DNA of 64,000 bases from Orbilia blumenaviensis (Eukaryota; Ascomycota; Orbiliomycetes; Orbiliales; Orbiliaceae): assembly GCA_036872755.1 (NCBI GenBank), contig JAVHNS010000013.1, positions 186,001 through 250,000 on the forward strand, given 5' to 3'. The position numbers and the translations under genes are program-made. How positions within the stretch are numbered: the stretch's first letter is position 1; each line of letters opens with the position of its first letter. The notes beneath the pieces are model-generated. The model made no database searches and was not told where the DNA came from. It was given only the letters and a program-made list of their open reading frames with translations. Positions 45,125 to 55,612 of this stretch are shown here, piece by piece.

Positions 45125-46087
45125 CTAGATACGAGTTTTTAGGCCAGTACGCACTACCCAGATCCTCGTCAGAAGTCCTGTATCCCATATGGGTGTGTAT
45201 GCATCCATATCGCAGTTGGAGTTTACAGCGAGGGCGATTCTGGAGGGCGAAATAATGTTAAGCCTCATGAAAATGAAATATAAAAAGACGTCTCCCACAC
45301 CGTTCTCCAGACCCCCTTCAGAGGCCATCGAGTATTGTAGAGCAGTGAATAGTTTATTGGTTGCTCTTAGCTCGTTATTCTCGTTTTCTGAGTGCTCGAC
45401 TCGACTTCTCGACTGTCCCGTTTCCTCTTTTCTGCTACTGAATACTTCAACAACGCATTCCTCCGCAATTTCAACAAGTCGCCGGAGTACTTCCATAAGA
45501 AATTCCTGGGTTAGCCAGGAAATACAGGGGATTTAGAGTAAGCTTGGGTATATGCGGTAGGCCAATGCATAGCCTCCTGCCGTTCAATTGGATGGCGGAC
45601 GAAATGAATAGAAGGATCCAAGAGTCACAGGTGCAGCGTGCATGCGTAGCTTCAACACAATGGCGGCAGCGATTTCTTCAACGACATCATTCTTGCGAAT
45701 AATATCGACAAGGAAACCAATTGTTATAATTGCCGCATAGTGTGTGATTTTTGAGTAGTCAGCACTGGACCCAACATTATTATAAAAAGTCGGCAAGAAA
45801 GGGATAGCTTGGCGCGAAGCTAGCTTCTGCAGGATATCCAGGGTGGTTTGGTGGCAGGTTCTGGTGGGGTTCGCTCTAGGCTTGAAAGCGAGGGACAAAA
45901 GTACGGTAAACTAATGACAGAAGAGTTCCAACCATTGTATATGGAACGGGCGGGATATGAGCGCAAGCATCTGCTGTTGCGGAGGCGGGGCAGAATCAAC
46001 GTTACAACTCGCCGGGAATGCCGCTACAAAGATAGGAAGTCCAAACACGCTAGCAAAGCAGGGGAGCAAAAACTTTTACAATATTGA
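45125..46087 (-). CDS. Unresolved helical/hydrophobic protein gene, partial model
   Basis: Not recognised. Two exons are supported: an upstream one that includes HYAAIITIGFLVDIIRKN and a downstream one 45505-45125 that opens EFLMEVLRRLVEIAEECVVEVF. They join with a phase-0 donor at 45628 (GTGACT) and acceptor at 45506-45507 (CTAACCCAG with a branch-like CTAAC). The upstream exon runs to about 45892 with its own start unresolved. Further upstream, a frame to about 46075 reads as FASVFGLPIFVAAFPASC, another hydrophobic stretch, but the joining intron is unclear. The helical pattern resembles HEAT/ARM-like repeats. Start and total length unknown. Confidence 0.35.
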
Positions 46088-49000
46088 GGGTATGTACGAG
46101 GGTAGCAGTAAAGTGACGAGTAGTCTGACGACAATTACTAGTGGCCCGCCGTAAAGTTTTTAGTCAATTCACTCGAACCAGCTGAGTTTGGCGAATTTTT
46201 ATGCACGTTTCTCAGGTTTCTGAGAACAAGGTCGACCAGTCTGCCCCATGATGCAGGCTTGCAGCCTCAAGGGTCCGCGCCTAGGTCACACTTCCGGTAC
46301 TTGTACCCCTCAACCCATCAAATTTGTGAGAACTCCCACATTCGCACACAGCGAATATGCACCGTTCAACTCCTACCTGCTTGCCAGAACGCGGCCTGGG
46401 CTGAGGCTGAAAATTTCACCGACAAAAGCCATCGCGACCCCCGGCATTTGTAGAGCCCAGGCCTCGTTTTCTGAGTTGGAAATTTGAAGAGTCATACAAC
46501 GAGCTTGCAGAAACTCACATCTCCATGTACAAGCCTCCGCGAGTTTCGCGGAGTTTGTGGCCTGTCTGGAGGGAGCACCGGGGAAAGAAACCGTTTTTTT
46601 TGGTTGTCCACAGGCAGCTGGCCGTCTCCTTGAAACAGAATTGGATCCTTGAGGTCACATGACATATCCTTGGCTTTTGTTCTACGGCCATCGACCAAAA
46701 CACAGGTGGGCCTGGACCATCAAATACGACTGAACTTGAAGCCATCGTAAATATCCACAGCGAGGAGCTTTTTTTTTGTTAAAAAAATTCTTCTATTAAG
46801 GTCTAATTGTGAAAACTACCAAGGTGCTTAAGGCCTGAGTGATACTCTCGCTCCGCAAACGTAGGGCATCCCAAAAGAGGAAATTTCCAAATATAGAAAG
46901 CCTTAACGACAACTCAAGTTGTCATGTTGCACAAAACGTGATCTAGATATGGTTTGCTCATTATAAATTACTATTACTGGATACATCTGCAGAACAAAAG
47001 CTGCCTTGCGGGCTTTTGACTCATTGGGTGTTCCTTCTCTGGTGGAAGTATAAATTTGAGCACCGAACACCAATATTTTGCTCGTCCATTGATCCCTAAC
47101 ATCATCCCATCGCCTGCATACAAAGAACCTCATCTCATCCTCCCGGCTTCCTTCTCCCCACTTCCCTCTTTTCCTCCCTGTTGTAACACCATTCTCCCTA
47201 TTTTTCGCTCACGAGCTCAGTTGCGGGAACGGGTACGTTTGGTAGTTTGCGAAGCCCGGGTCAGTCTGTAGGCGCTGGATCCTTCTCACCTCCGGAAACC
47301 CTCTCTTCCACAGGTAAGGCTTCTCCTCGCATCTGCTGCATGCCAATGCGTAATGATTTTGGAAACTTGCTTCGTTATTCTTGCTGCGTGAATTTCTATT
47401 TCCGTAATGGTTTCAAATTTCTGGTTCTTTCGTGTTCGTCGGTGTCTTCAGCGCTCCTCCTTCGCCGGGGTTATCTCGTGTCGGGAATCTCAGTCTTTAT
47501 CTCAGGACGGCCTGAGGTTGCCTGGAAAACCCTCGCCCGTCACCGGAACCACGGCCTTGGAAGCTATAGGTTAGGTTATCCTGGGTGAGTATTTTGAGTC
47601 AGAGTCTAGGGTTGGACCTCGCTTTGGCGTCAAATCATTGATGGTCGCTCTCCCCATTCGTCACTGCCTCTCCGTTACCTTTGTCCCATCCGACACGGGC
47701 CTGAAACGTGCACGCCGTATATGTGATAACCCGGTAGAGCCACTCTCTTTGGATCGTAGACGGTGAATAAATATAATACGTTGGTGAATAATACATCCTC
47801 ATGCCCGTGAATTGTCTTTGCGGCCTTCCTCGAGTGATTCATTTATAAGCCATCCTGTTATCCATCCACGACCAGAAATCTCTCATCCTCCATTTCAGTC
47901 TTTCTTCGAATTCGGATCTTAGTAAGCAAGAAAAATTCGAATCTATCTTTCTGCGAAGCAAAAATTCGAATTCAAGCTGTCAAAGTCTGCGAATCCGGGA
48001 AGCGAGAGACAGAAAAGGAGCCCGCTGAGCACCCAGAACGACAAACCCTCACGCGTATAATCCCACTTCGGGATCACCGTTGAGCATTTCTCGCTTTCCC
48101 GCTTTCTCGTCTTCGCGATACAAGCTATCCTCAAAGAAGATTGCGAAATCTGCGGAAAGTCAGAAGGTTGTTTCGTCTTCGAATCTTACTGCTCACCCTC
48201 AAGATTTGTTCTCGCTCCCCAGGTGTCGATAGACGGCCTCGAGAGCAACCTAGACCTGCGTTTTGGGTATCGTCGTAATTCGGTATACCAGTACTGCGTA
48301 ATTCACAGCGCGTCTGTCTGGTCGCAGAGCTAGTCTCATAAGCTACAAAGTCCCAACTGGACCCTTCGCTAGATCCCGGGAGCCAACTGGCAGGTTTCTG
48401 ATAGCAGTTGTGTGTCATTCATTTTGTGCTTGCTTGTGCTCACGCTCTTCGATGTTAAATGTCTTGATATATCTATCACGCTGTCTGCCTATATCGAATC
48501 GAACCCCAAAGAAAAGAAGCTAACTCCTTGCCGACCTGCTCTTTTTCCTTTTTCTTAGGACAAGAAACAAGTCCTGTCCACACCGCTACGCCCACTTGCT
48601 GCGCTGCTCGCCTCTGCTAAGGTTTCCGAACAAACAGCCCTTTGAGAAGCCGCCTTTTGGTGGGGTGTTCCTTCTTCTCAATCAGAACAAACCTTTCATT
48701 GCAGCTTGCCAAAAAAAAAAAGAATAATAAAAAAAAAAGGAAAAAGGAAAACACCAATCGCAGCGTCAGAACCCTTGGAGGTTTTGTTCTTGAGTCAAAA
48801 GCAAAGCCTACGACGAGCGTTACTGCTTGCTTAAAGTAGAGGGCGAGCACATCGTGTCTACAAAAAGACTCTCAAGGATATATTTAATTAAATATCCTAC
48901 TCCTTCATTTCAATCTGCCCGTAAAACCATCCTGCCCAATATTCCTCCTATTTTTTTTTTTTCATTTTCCTGAGGAGAAATCCAAAGAAGCACGTCGATT

Positions 49001-50364
49001 CGACAACACCTCAGTCCCGCTAAGGTGCCCAAAATCCTAAATCGACTTCGCCGCCTTATAAGAAGGCAAGACCTGTTTAAGGGAAACACCGCAACCCTCT
49101 TAAGCTTTCAGGCCTCCCGCACACACGGTCGCAGATAATATATCTAAGCTCACGTTCCATTCAGCTCAAATATAAAGATTTACTGCTGCTTTTCAATATC
49201 AATATATATTGTTTTTGAGCTCAGCCCAGAAGGAAATCGAGGAATTCCAGCTGGTGTCGGCATCGGAACACGAGGCTTAACGGATCACTCCAGCACAGAC
49301 AAATCGCATATCGCTTGTCTTTGCATCTCCGTCGCCTAATACACGACCAACGGCATCGAAAGCCAAACAAGTAAGTTGGCTCATACCCTCCAAATTTTAT
49401 AGCACCACCGAGAAAAAACATCCCACAGGTGTCACGCTTGACCCCAGCACTAGCTTGTAAGACCCAAAGAGGGAGACATTAAAAATCCTCCTAAGGCCAA
49501 ATTATTAATACTGGAGGCTCAAAGGGTTTGGTTTTGGCAAGGGCACTGAAACCAACTCTAGCATTTCTACGAGGCCGCTGCAGGCCTTGCTGCTCTACGT
49601 ATTTCTAATAATTTGTGCTCTCATTGCAACTTAACACTCGTGGAAGAGGTGTGGCTGACTGGATCCTGCGAGCTTTTAAGGCTGGTGCCACACTATTCCG
49701 CGACCAACACCCCGGCCCGCTTGTGGCTCGTGCTTGACTAACAAACGAAAGACATATATCAGTCGCACTTCCTCCCAAACCTCGACCTGTCACTTCCTCG
49801 TCCTCTATCAATTCTCACCAAGAAATTCACAATCTCAACTCTGGTATTCCAGATTGACTCTCCTCTGTCCAAAGTTGGTCAGAACATAAATACCCAAGTC
49901 GTTTCCGTCAGTGAAACCACTTTTCAGACCTCTTTTCACCTTATCACTGCTCTATCGTTTTGGGTACCCTCCTCACCCACATAACAGCCCCCCGTTCCTA
50001 GCAAAAGTCTTTTGGTGAAGCATCGCGCACACCCAATTGGCACCTACCCCTCGCACAATCCTGCTTCTACAGCCATTCACCAACGCCAACCATCGAAAAC
50101 CATCATCTTTATAGTGGTATGCCCCTTTCCATGCATTGGGCCACCTGATATCTCATTTTCGCCGTAGACTGATCGCGTTTGTCGTAGTTGAGGCTATCGG
50201 CGGTCAGGACGCGGAGAACCACCCCCCTAGCATAATACTCACACACATTCGTAATCTCTACTGAAGCACATCTATTCACTCCTCGAGCTACCGTTGACGG
50301 GCTCTACCTAACTTCTTTTTTACTATACCCTTTCTTTTTTTTCCCCTCTCCTTTAATCCTCATA
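46088..50364. other. Long upstream region of the second zinc-finger gene; no gene seen
   Basis: 4.3 kb with no supported coding exon. The right-hand 2.5 kb (about 47.8-50.36 kb) has few ATGs, many pyrimidine tracts, and T-runs just before the ATG (about 50315-50350). A possible leader intron runs from a GTATGC donor near 50118 to a CCGTAG acceptor near 50167. This looks like a long promoter plus long 5' UTR, as often seen for fungal developmental regulators. A reverse poly-T/A pair near 48705-48745 is present. Confidence 0.4.
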
Positions 50365-51147
50365 ATGGCATACCCTATGGAGTGTTCTATGTCCAACGAT
50401 TCTGCTGTTTCTTCCTCAATGGAAGAGGACTTCATGCTTTATGGCACAAATGACGACGAATATTTTCATCCACTGGACATCTCGGGGCCCTTCCCTGGTG
50501 AGGAGGGCTTTAGCATGTTCACAGATCTTGCCAATACATCTTCGATTGAGGAAGTAGACCTGGCTAGCATTTTGAATACAGATTTTTTCAAGCTGCCAGC
50601 GTCAACCAATCGTGAGAGTAGGATCCTCGGTCTAAATGACCCTCTCCCAGTTTCACACACTGGCTTTACTTACAGCGGATATCTTGACCGACAACATCTT
50701 GGGGAAAACAGTGGTTATCCCACCCCCCCATCAACCATCTCTTCGCCATACTCTCCTCCCATCAATAATGTCGGCAATTTTCCACCCCCAAGGCCCCGCC
50801 GTCAATCTAAATCATCACACCGCAGGGGCTCTGCTCTAATTTCTTCTCCTCCATCTTCACCTCTTCCACCCGGTGCGTCCTCACCGACTGGTGGAAAGTC
50901 AGGCATCTTCACTTGCCCGAAGTGCAGTGCCGTATTCACGTTCAAAACCAATAAGACCCGCCATGTTAATAGCCGGGCTTGTGAAGACAAAAGATCCACA
51001 CCTGCTAGTGAAGGCGGGTGCACAAAGGAATACCCATGTCCCATTGAGGGATGCCCAACTGTCATCAAACGCCGCAAAGATAATTTGGCTGTGCATCTTA
51101 AGAAAATCCATGGCCTTAGAATGGAAGTCGCCCGACAGTCGATCTAG
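50365..51147 (+). CDS. C2H2-type zinc-finger transcription factor (factor 2)
   Basis: Single-exon gene of 260 residues. The N-terminus is acidic (EEDFMLYGTNDDEYF) and the middle is Pro/Ser-rich with a PRPRRQSKSSHRRGS basic patch. Finger 1 is C-x2-C-x12-H-x5-C beginning CPKCSAVFTFKTN; finger 2 is C-x4-C-x13-H-x4-H beginning CPIEGCPTVIKRRK and ending KKIHGLR. A probable DNA-binding regulator. The finger spacing, and residues KTN-TRH in finger 1 and DNL in finger 2, match factor 1 at 31922-33412. It is shorter because it lacks factor 1's long N-terminal part. The long upstream region suggests elaborate control. Confidence 0.83.
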   Translation: MAYPMECSMSNDSAVSSSMEEDFMLYGTNDDEYFHPLDISGPFPGEEGFSMFTDLANTSSIEEVDLASILNTDFFKLPASTNRESRILGLNDPLPVSHTGFTYSGYLDRQHLGENSGYPTPPSTISSPYSPPINNVGNFPPPRPRRQSKSSHRRGSALISSPPSSPLPPGASSPTGGKSGIFTCPKCSAVFTFKTNKTRHVNSRACEDKRSTPASEGGCTKEYPCPIEGCPTVIKRRKDNLAVHLKKIHGLRMEVARQSI

Positions 51148-54100
51148 AGTCTCCTCTGGGCTTGGGTAGATACTGCTTTCCAAAGAAACTCTTTACCTTC
51201 TGTCCCATATAGTCTTACGTGGACGTTGAGATTCTTCCTCCCAAGAGGTCGAGGTGTGGTTGTGCGCTAAATTACTCAAAAGGGTAATTCGCAACACATC
51301 CTGCATCGACCCTTGCATATTTTCTTTTTCGGTACTTCGCTTTGCTGACTTACGTAAGCTTTTTTCCTGAATACCTGGCACCCTGGCGTTCATTGCAGTT
51401 CTCTATGCTTTTTTCTTTAACATCGCCGCTTCTTTGCGTCTGCTGCTTAGTCATTCGTCATTTTCTTTGCACCCTCGTATTACTTTATCATTTCTATCGC
51501 CTTGGATATTCGCACGGGGTCTTAAATTGCCTGGCTGATCCGTCCTCACCCGTTCGCTCTGGACTTAGGGAAAGAAAAAGAAAAATAAGAAAAAAAGGTC
51601 TTTAGTTGCGTGATTGTATCCGCCTCAACAAATCTTCCTTGATGTTGTTACTCTCAAGACGTTCTTGCTTTTCCGTTGTTTAGTATACCCTTTCTCCTCC
51701 TGTTAGATCCGCGTCCCTGCGACCGGATCCGTTTCTTTTTCCTTGATCTTTACGTCTATCATGAACAAAAGCATGTACTCGGTTTTATTTCCCCGCGACT
51801 TTTCCAAGTTATCTCTGCTCTTCGGGTTCTTCTTTCGATTATTTGTCCGCTTACCTAATTATGCCACACACACTGTACACACGCACTACTTCGTATTCAC
51901 AGATGCTGGGCGATTGCTCAAAAAAAACTATCTTGGATATTCTATTTGGGAATGTTTTATTTTTCATATGTTGTATTATTTTTGTTGGTATAAATCGCCT
52001 CCATGTATGTAGAACAGGAATCAGTATCACAGTTTTCGCCAAGGAACCAAATCAAAGCTTACAAGGAAGCTCATTGGCTCGAGGTAAAGTAAAGGAGAAA
52101 GCCCTCCACAAAAAGAAAGGTAGTTTCTGAAGATTCATCATCAGGCCGCAAATAGGTCCTTGTCGTATCGTCCGATAGATCGAGTGAAACATTATGATAC
52201 GAATCCTATTTTGGTGCTATTTCAAATTTATTTTTGGTGTCGTGGATGTGAAAGGGAAAGGAGGATTGAGGCTCTGGTTTTGACGTTGGGAAAAGGCGGG
52301 CAGCGCAGGAAGGGAATTGCGTAACGTTAGTCTGGGCTGAACCAAACGGCTTACCGATCCAGTGTTTCCGGGTTTAGATTTTTTTGGTGTGGAAGGACGC
52401 CTCATGAGGCTCCTCGTGTGGGGAGGTGGCGAATAAGCTAGCGAGAGTGGCTGGGAATGCTTGTTCCAAGACAGGAATAAACTCAACCTGATTAAATCCA
52501 AACATGGTAATTTGAAATTGTTATTCTTAATAAGGATATTAGAAACAGTGGGGTACATTGGGTCACGAGTTTGTGAGGCAGACTTCATCAGGGCGGGACC
52601 GTGCGACGGTGCGTGGAACGATGTTTGTATAGCTGCTGGTAGAGCTAAAGCTACATTTGATAGCCTCAACACATAACGAAACTGCGCGTTGATGTTGCTT
52701 TGGCGAGGTTTCCGGTACCAGTTTTGGTGGGCAATCTGCGCCTCTTTCATTTCTGTATCAGGGACAAGTACAAGTGCCGAGACTGAGAATACAAGCGTCT
52801 GCTAAATATCTTGCATTATGTGCCGCTTCCTCACATAACTTAACATCAATGGTCGAATATTATCAATTACGTACAATAGATGATCCAGTCAGGCCTACTC
52901 GGATCACTTGGATCCTTCGGAGGGGACATGATGTTACAGCATGACCACCTAACTCCGGATTGCCAATTTTTAAACGCTCGTAAGGTTGTATAGGTGTGGT
53001 TTGCAGTTGCGCTTTGCAAACCGTTCCATATCAAGGTAATAGCTATTGTTACTATGACTGGTGTCGAGACTTATTATGGTGCAGCTCTGTATTATGGGAC
53101 TATTTCTTAAAGCCCCACCCTTGTCGTACCTATATGAGCTCCTCATGCCCACCAGACACCAGCCCCCCAAGTGCTGTTACCGGCATAACGTCTCCAGACC
53201 TGCAAGACGAATTACAAGATCCCTGCGCTTCAAGGTTACACACATTAAAGAGGATGACAACACAAGGCATCCCAACCGACTGGCGGCCCCTTGCTATGTT
53301 TGTATAGGAACACAACCCGCAGGAGCTATACGCAGCCAAGAGCCATTCACATACAGCTGCGGCTGGCGCCAGAGTATCCGCATGTTTCAACGTTGAAGGT
53401 CCGGGATTTTGAAAGAATCCCTAGTAGCCAGTGTTGTTTTCCGAGGTTTGATCTGGGGTAGCCGGATCAGGTTCTCATAGTAGTAATGTAGGGGCATATT
53501 CATTCTACGATGGTATTTAAATTTATATAAAGTGGCTATGTTCGACATTACCTCACGAACCTAGGTTCCAGATAGCTTTGTGCGATCTTTCGAAGACAAG
53601 TTATGACCTTTTGAGAGCTGTCCACTAACTAAAGGGTTTTCAGTAGAAAACTCTCTTGAGAAACACTAGTCGCGTTAACGTTGTGATTGTTAATGTTTTT
53701 AACCTTTCTTGCTCTAAATGTTGTGGTCGCCTCCGATGACGTCGTAATTGTCTTGTTTGCACTTTTGTGCATGATAGCAATCTTACTAACCCCACTAGCT
53801 CCCCGATCACTATCGTTTGGTTTTTCGAAACATATGAAATTAACTGCTGTGTATCTGGCTGGAATGCTGCTTGGTAATGACCGGTGACATCCTGTTTTCC
53901 GAATGCTGACGACGAAGAAACTCGTGACTTGACTTGCCAATCCGGGCATCCAGGTCCAAGCAAATAGGCTTGGAAAATTCGACGCAAGATCTCCAAAAAG
54001 AGATGAGTGATGTTCGTTAGAGGCGATTATTCTTTTAACATTACACGTTTCTACTGAAAATTCCAGCCCTTGTGAGCCTGTCGACATATAAATTAGCAGG

Positions 54101-54251
54101 CCGCATAACATAAGTATTCAGAATTATTAAACCTTTAGTACACTTGCCGCGCCGAATTATTTTATCCGGATTTACCATCGGGTGCCCTGGACGCCTATTG
54201 AGAGTCCCCAAACAACACCATTTCAGCAACACAGAAGGGCCGCAGCACAAG
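51148..54251. other. Gene-poor 3.1 kb, 3' UTR and non-coding sequence
   Basis: The first kilobase is a pyrimidine-rich likely 3' UTR of factor 2. The frame 52750-52217 on the minus strand has 177 codons but is low-complexity Pro/Ser/Arg with no domain, so I do not call it. Frames at 53.6-54.1 kb on the minus strand share no consistent reading. Nothing else supported. Confidence 0.45.
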
Positions 54252-55250
54252 ATGGCGGTGATTTGGGGGCTCGATCTCCACGAAATAAAGTGGAAGAAGT
54301 TTGCTTCTAGCAACATGTTCGACAAGCAGTGGTATCTACGACGGGAAAAAATGATAATATACCAGCTGGCTATGATTGTGATGGTGTGCTCCGAATCAGT
54401 CGGGACAGCGACATTATCTGGTATGCATACCGTCCATTCAATTTTCTGATAATTCTCAAATTTCAGTATCGAAGCCTCAGGCTCCAAAGCTATTTATACA
54501 TGTATGTTTAGTAATTATTGGCTACCCTTAGCATATATTAACCAACAGGCACATTTGGAAAACGCATACCCGGGCTCCCATATCCATAACAACGACATAG
54601 TCGGCATTGCATCCTATAATATCTTCGTCGGCGTTGCTGTTGCTACAATATTTGGGGCAGCATTCTTTTTCGATCTCTTCTGGCCTGGAAGACAAGAGAC
54701 AGACGGTGTGAAATTAGCGTGGAGAATATCAGCCGCGGTGGTTAGTGTTGCGGCTCTCGCGGATGCCCTGGCTTTTACGGTCATTGTTGCTATTCATGAA
54801 TGCTGGGTTGATGGAGTAAAGGATGAAGAGCTTGAGGCAGTATTGAGGGAGGGGGGCTACCCGGATTGGAGGTACCGGAAAAACGCAAGAGCAGTGGCTT
54901 CCGTTGTCCTGCTGTGGGTCGGATTGGTATTCACTATTGCTAGGTAGGCGTCCAACCCATACTGTTTGGGGAATGCTATCATTACTACGGTCTATATCAG
55001 CATTATAGTGGACTGCTGACTTGAGATTAAAACTAGCACTTTTATACTTTTCAAGTCGTATGCTCATAATGAGAAGTTCGGACCAAAATCCCACGAGGCG
55101 TTGAAAGCAGAGGTCCAGGGGCCGGAGCAAGGATCCGACCTTGAGAAACAAGCCGCACCCCCTTCCCCAGGTCCGCCACCAGTTCCTCAGTATCCGGAAA
55201 ATCCGAATTATTTTAGTGGAAGGTATACCAAGAGAGAGGATGTTATATAA
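54252..55250 (+). CDS. Four-transmembrane protein (MARVEL-like) with Pro-rich tail
   Basis: Four exons: 54252-54420, 54467-54501, 54549-54943 and 55037-55250. All are in phase with GT-AG junctions; the small second exon is 35 bases. The product is 270 residues. Four hydrophobic spans are seen: about 38-58 (YQLAMIVMVCSESVGTA), about 82-108 (IFVGVAVATIFGAAFFF), about 122-148 (ISAAVVSVAALADALAFTVI), and about 182-205 (VVLLWVGLVFTIARSTFIL). The C-terminal tail of about 60 residues is Pro-rich (PPSPGPPPVPQYP). This is the general plan of fungal MARVEL-type plasma membrane proteins, but motif-level proof is lacking. The start ATG is the most plausible of several. Confidence 0.6.
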
Positions 55251-55612
55251 ACACATTTATGTACTCTCATGGTAGAAGGTCGCTTGGATTTGGGGGGCTA
55301 GAGACTATATACAAGAATAGTTAGGAGCTTTGATAGTGTTTTCTACCTACCTGTCTCGGCCCCCACGATGTAATATTTAGAGACTTAATCCATTCGATTA
55401 AATTATTTTGACGCGTCTCAAACGCTAGACTATCACCATTACCTGCATCCTCCAACCATTAAGAACGACATTTACCATCGCCGCTTCTTGATCGACCGAT
55501 ACAACGCCACGCTTTACTCCCTTACCAGGAACACTACTCAGATATCTATCTATCGAATGCGAATACCCTAAGCTTCTTGTACTTTTGCTAGGATCAACTC
55601 TAAATCAACAGG
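55251..55612. other. Promoter/leader of the TPR-SET gene
   Basis: A short spacer with AT-rich then C/A-rich sequence before the ATG. No other feature. Confidence 0.5.

Noticed and set aside
52217..52750. A 177-codon ATG-started frame on the minus strand
   Set aside because: Low-complexity Pro/Ser/Arg composition, no domain, no splice partner, and it lies antisense in the 3' flank of the zinc-finger gene.
53629..54111. Two overlapping minus-strand frames upstream of the four-TM gene
   Set aside because: Neither has a start with coding context or a domain; they are probably chance frames in a promoter.
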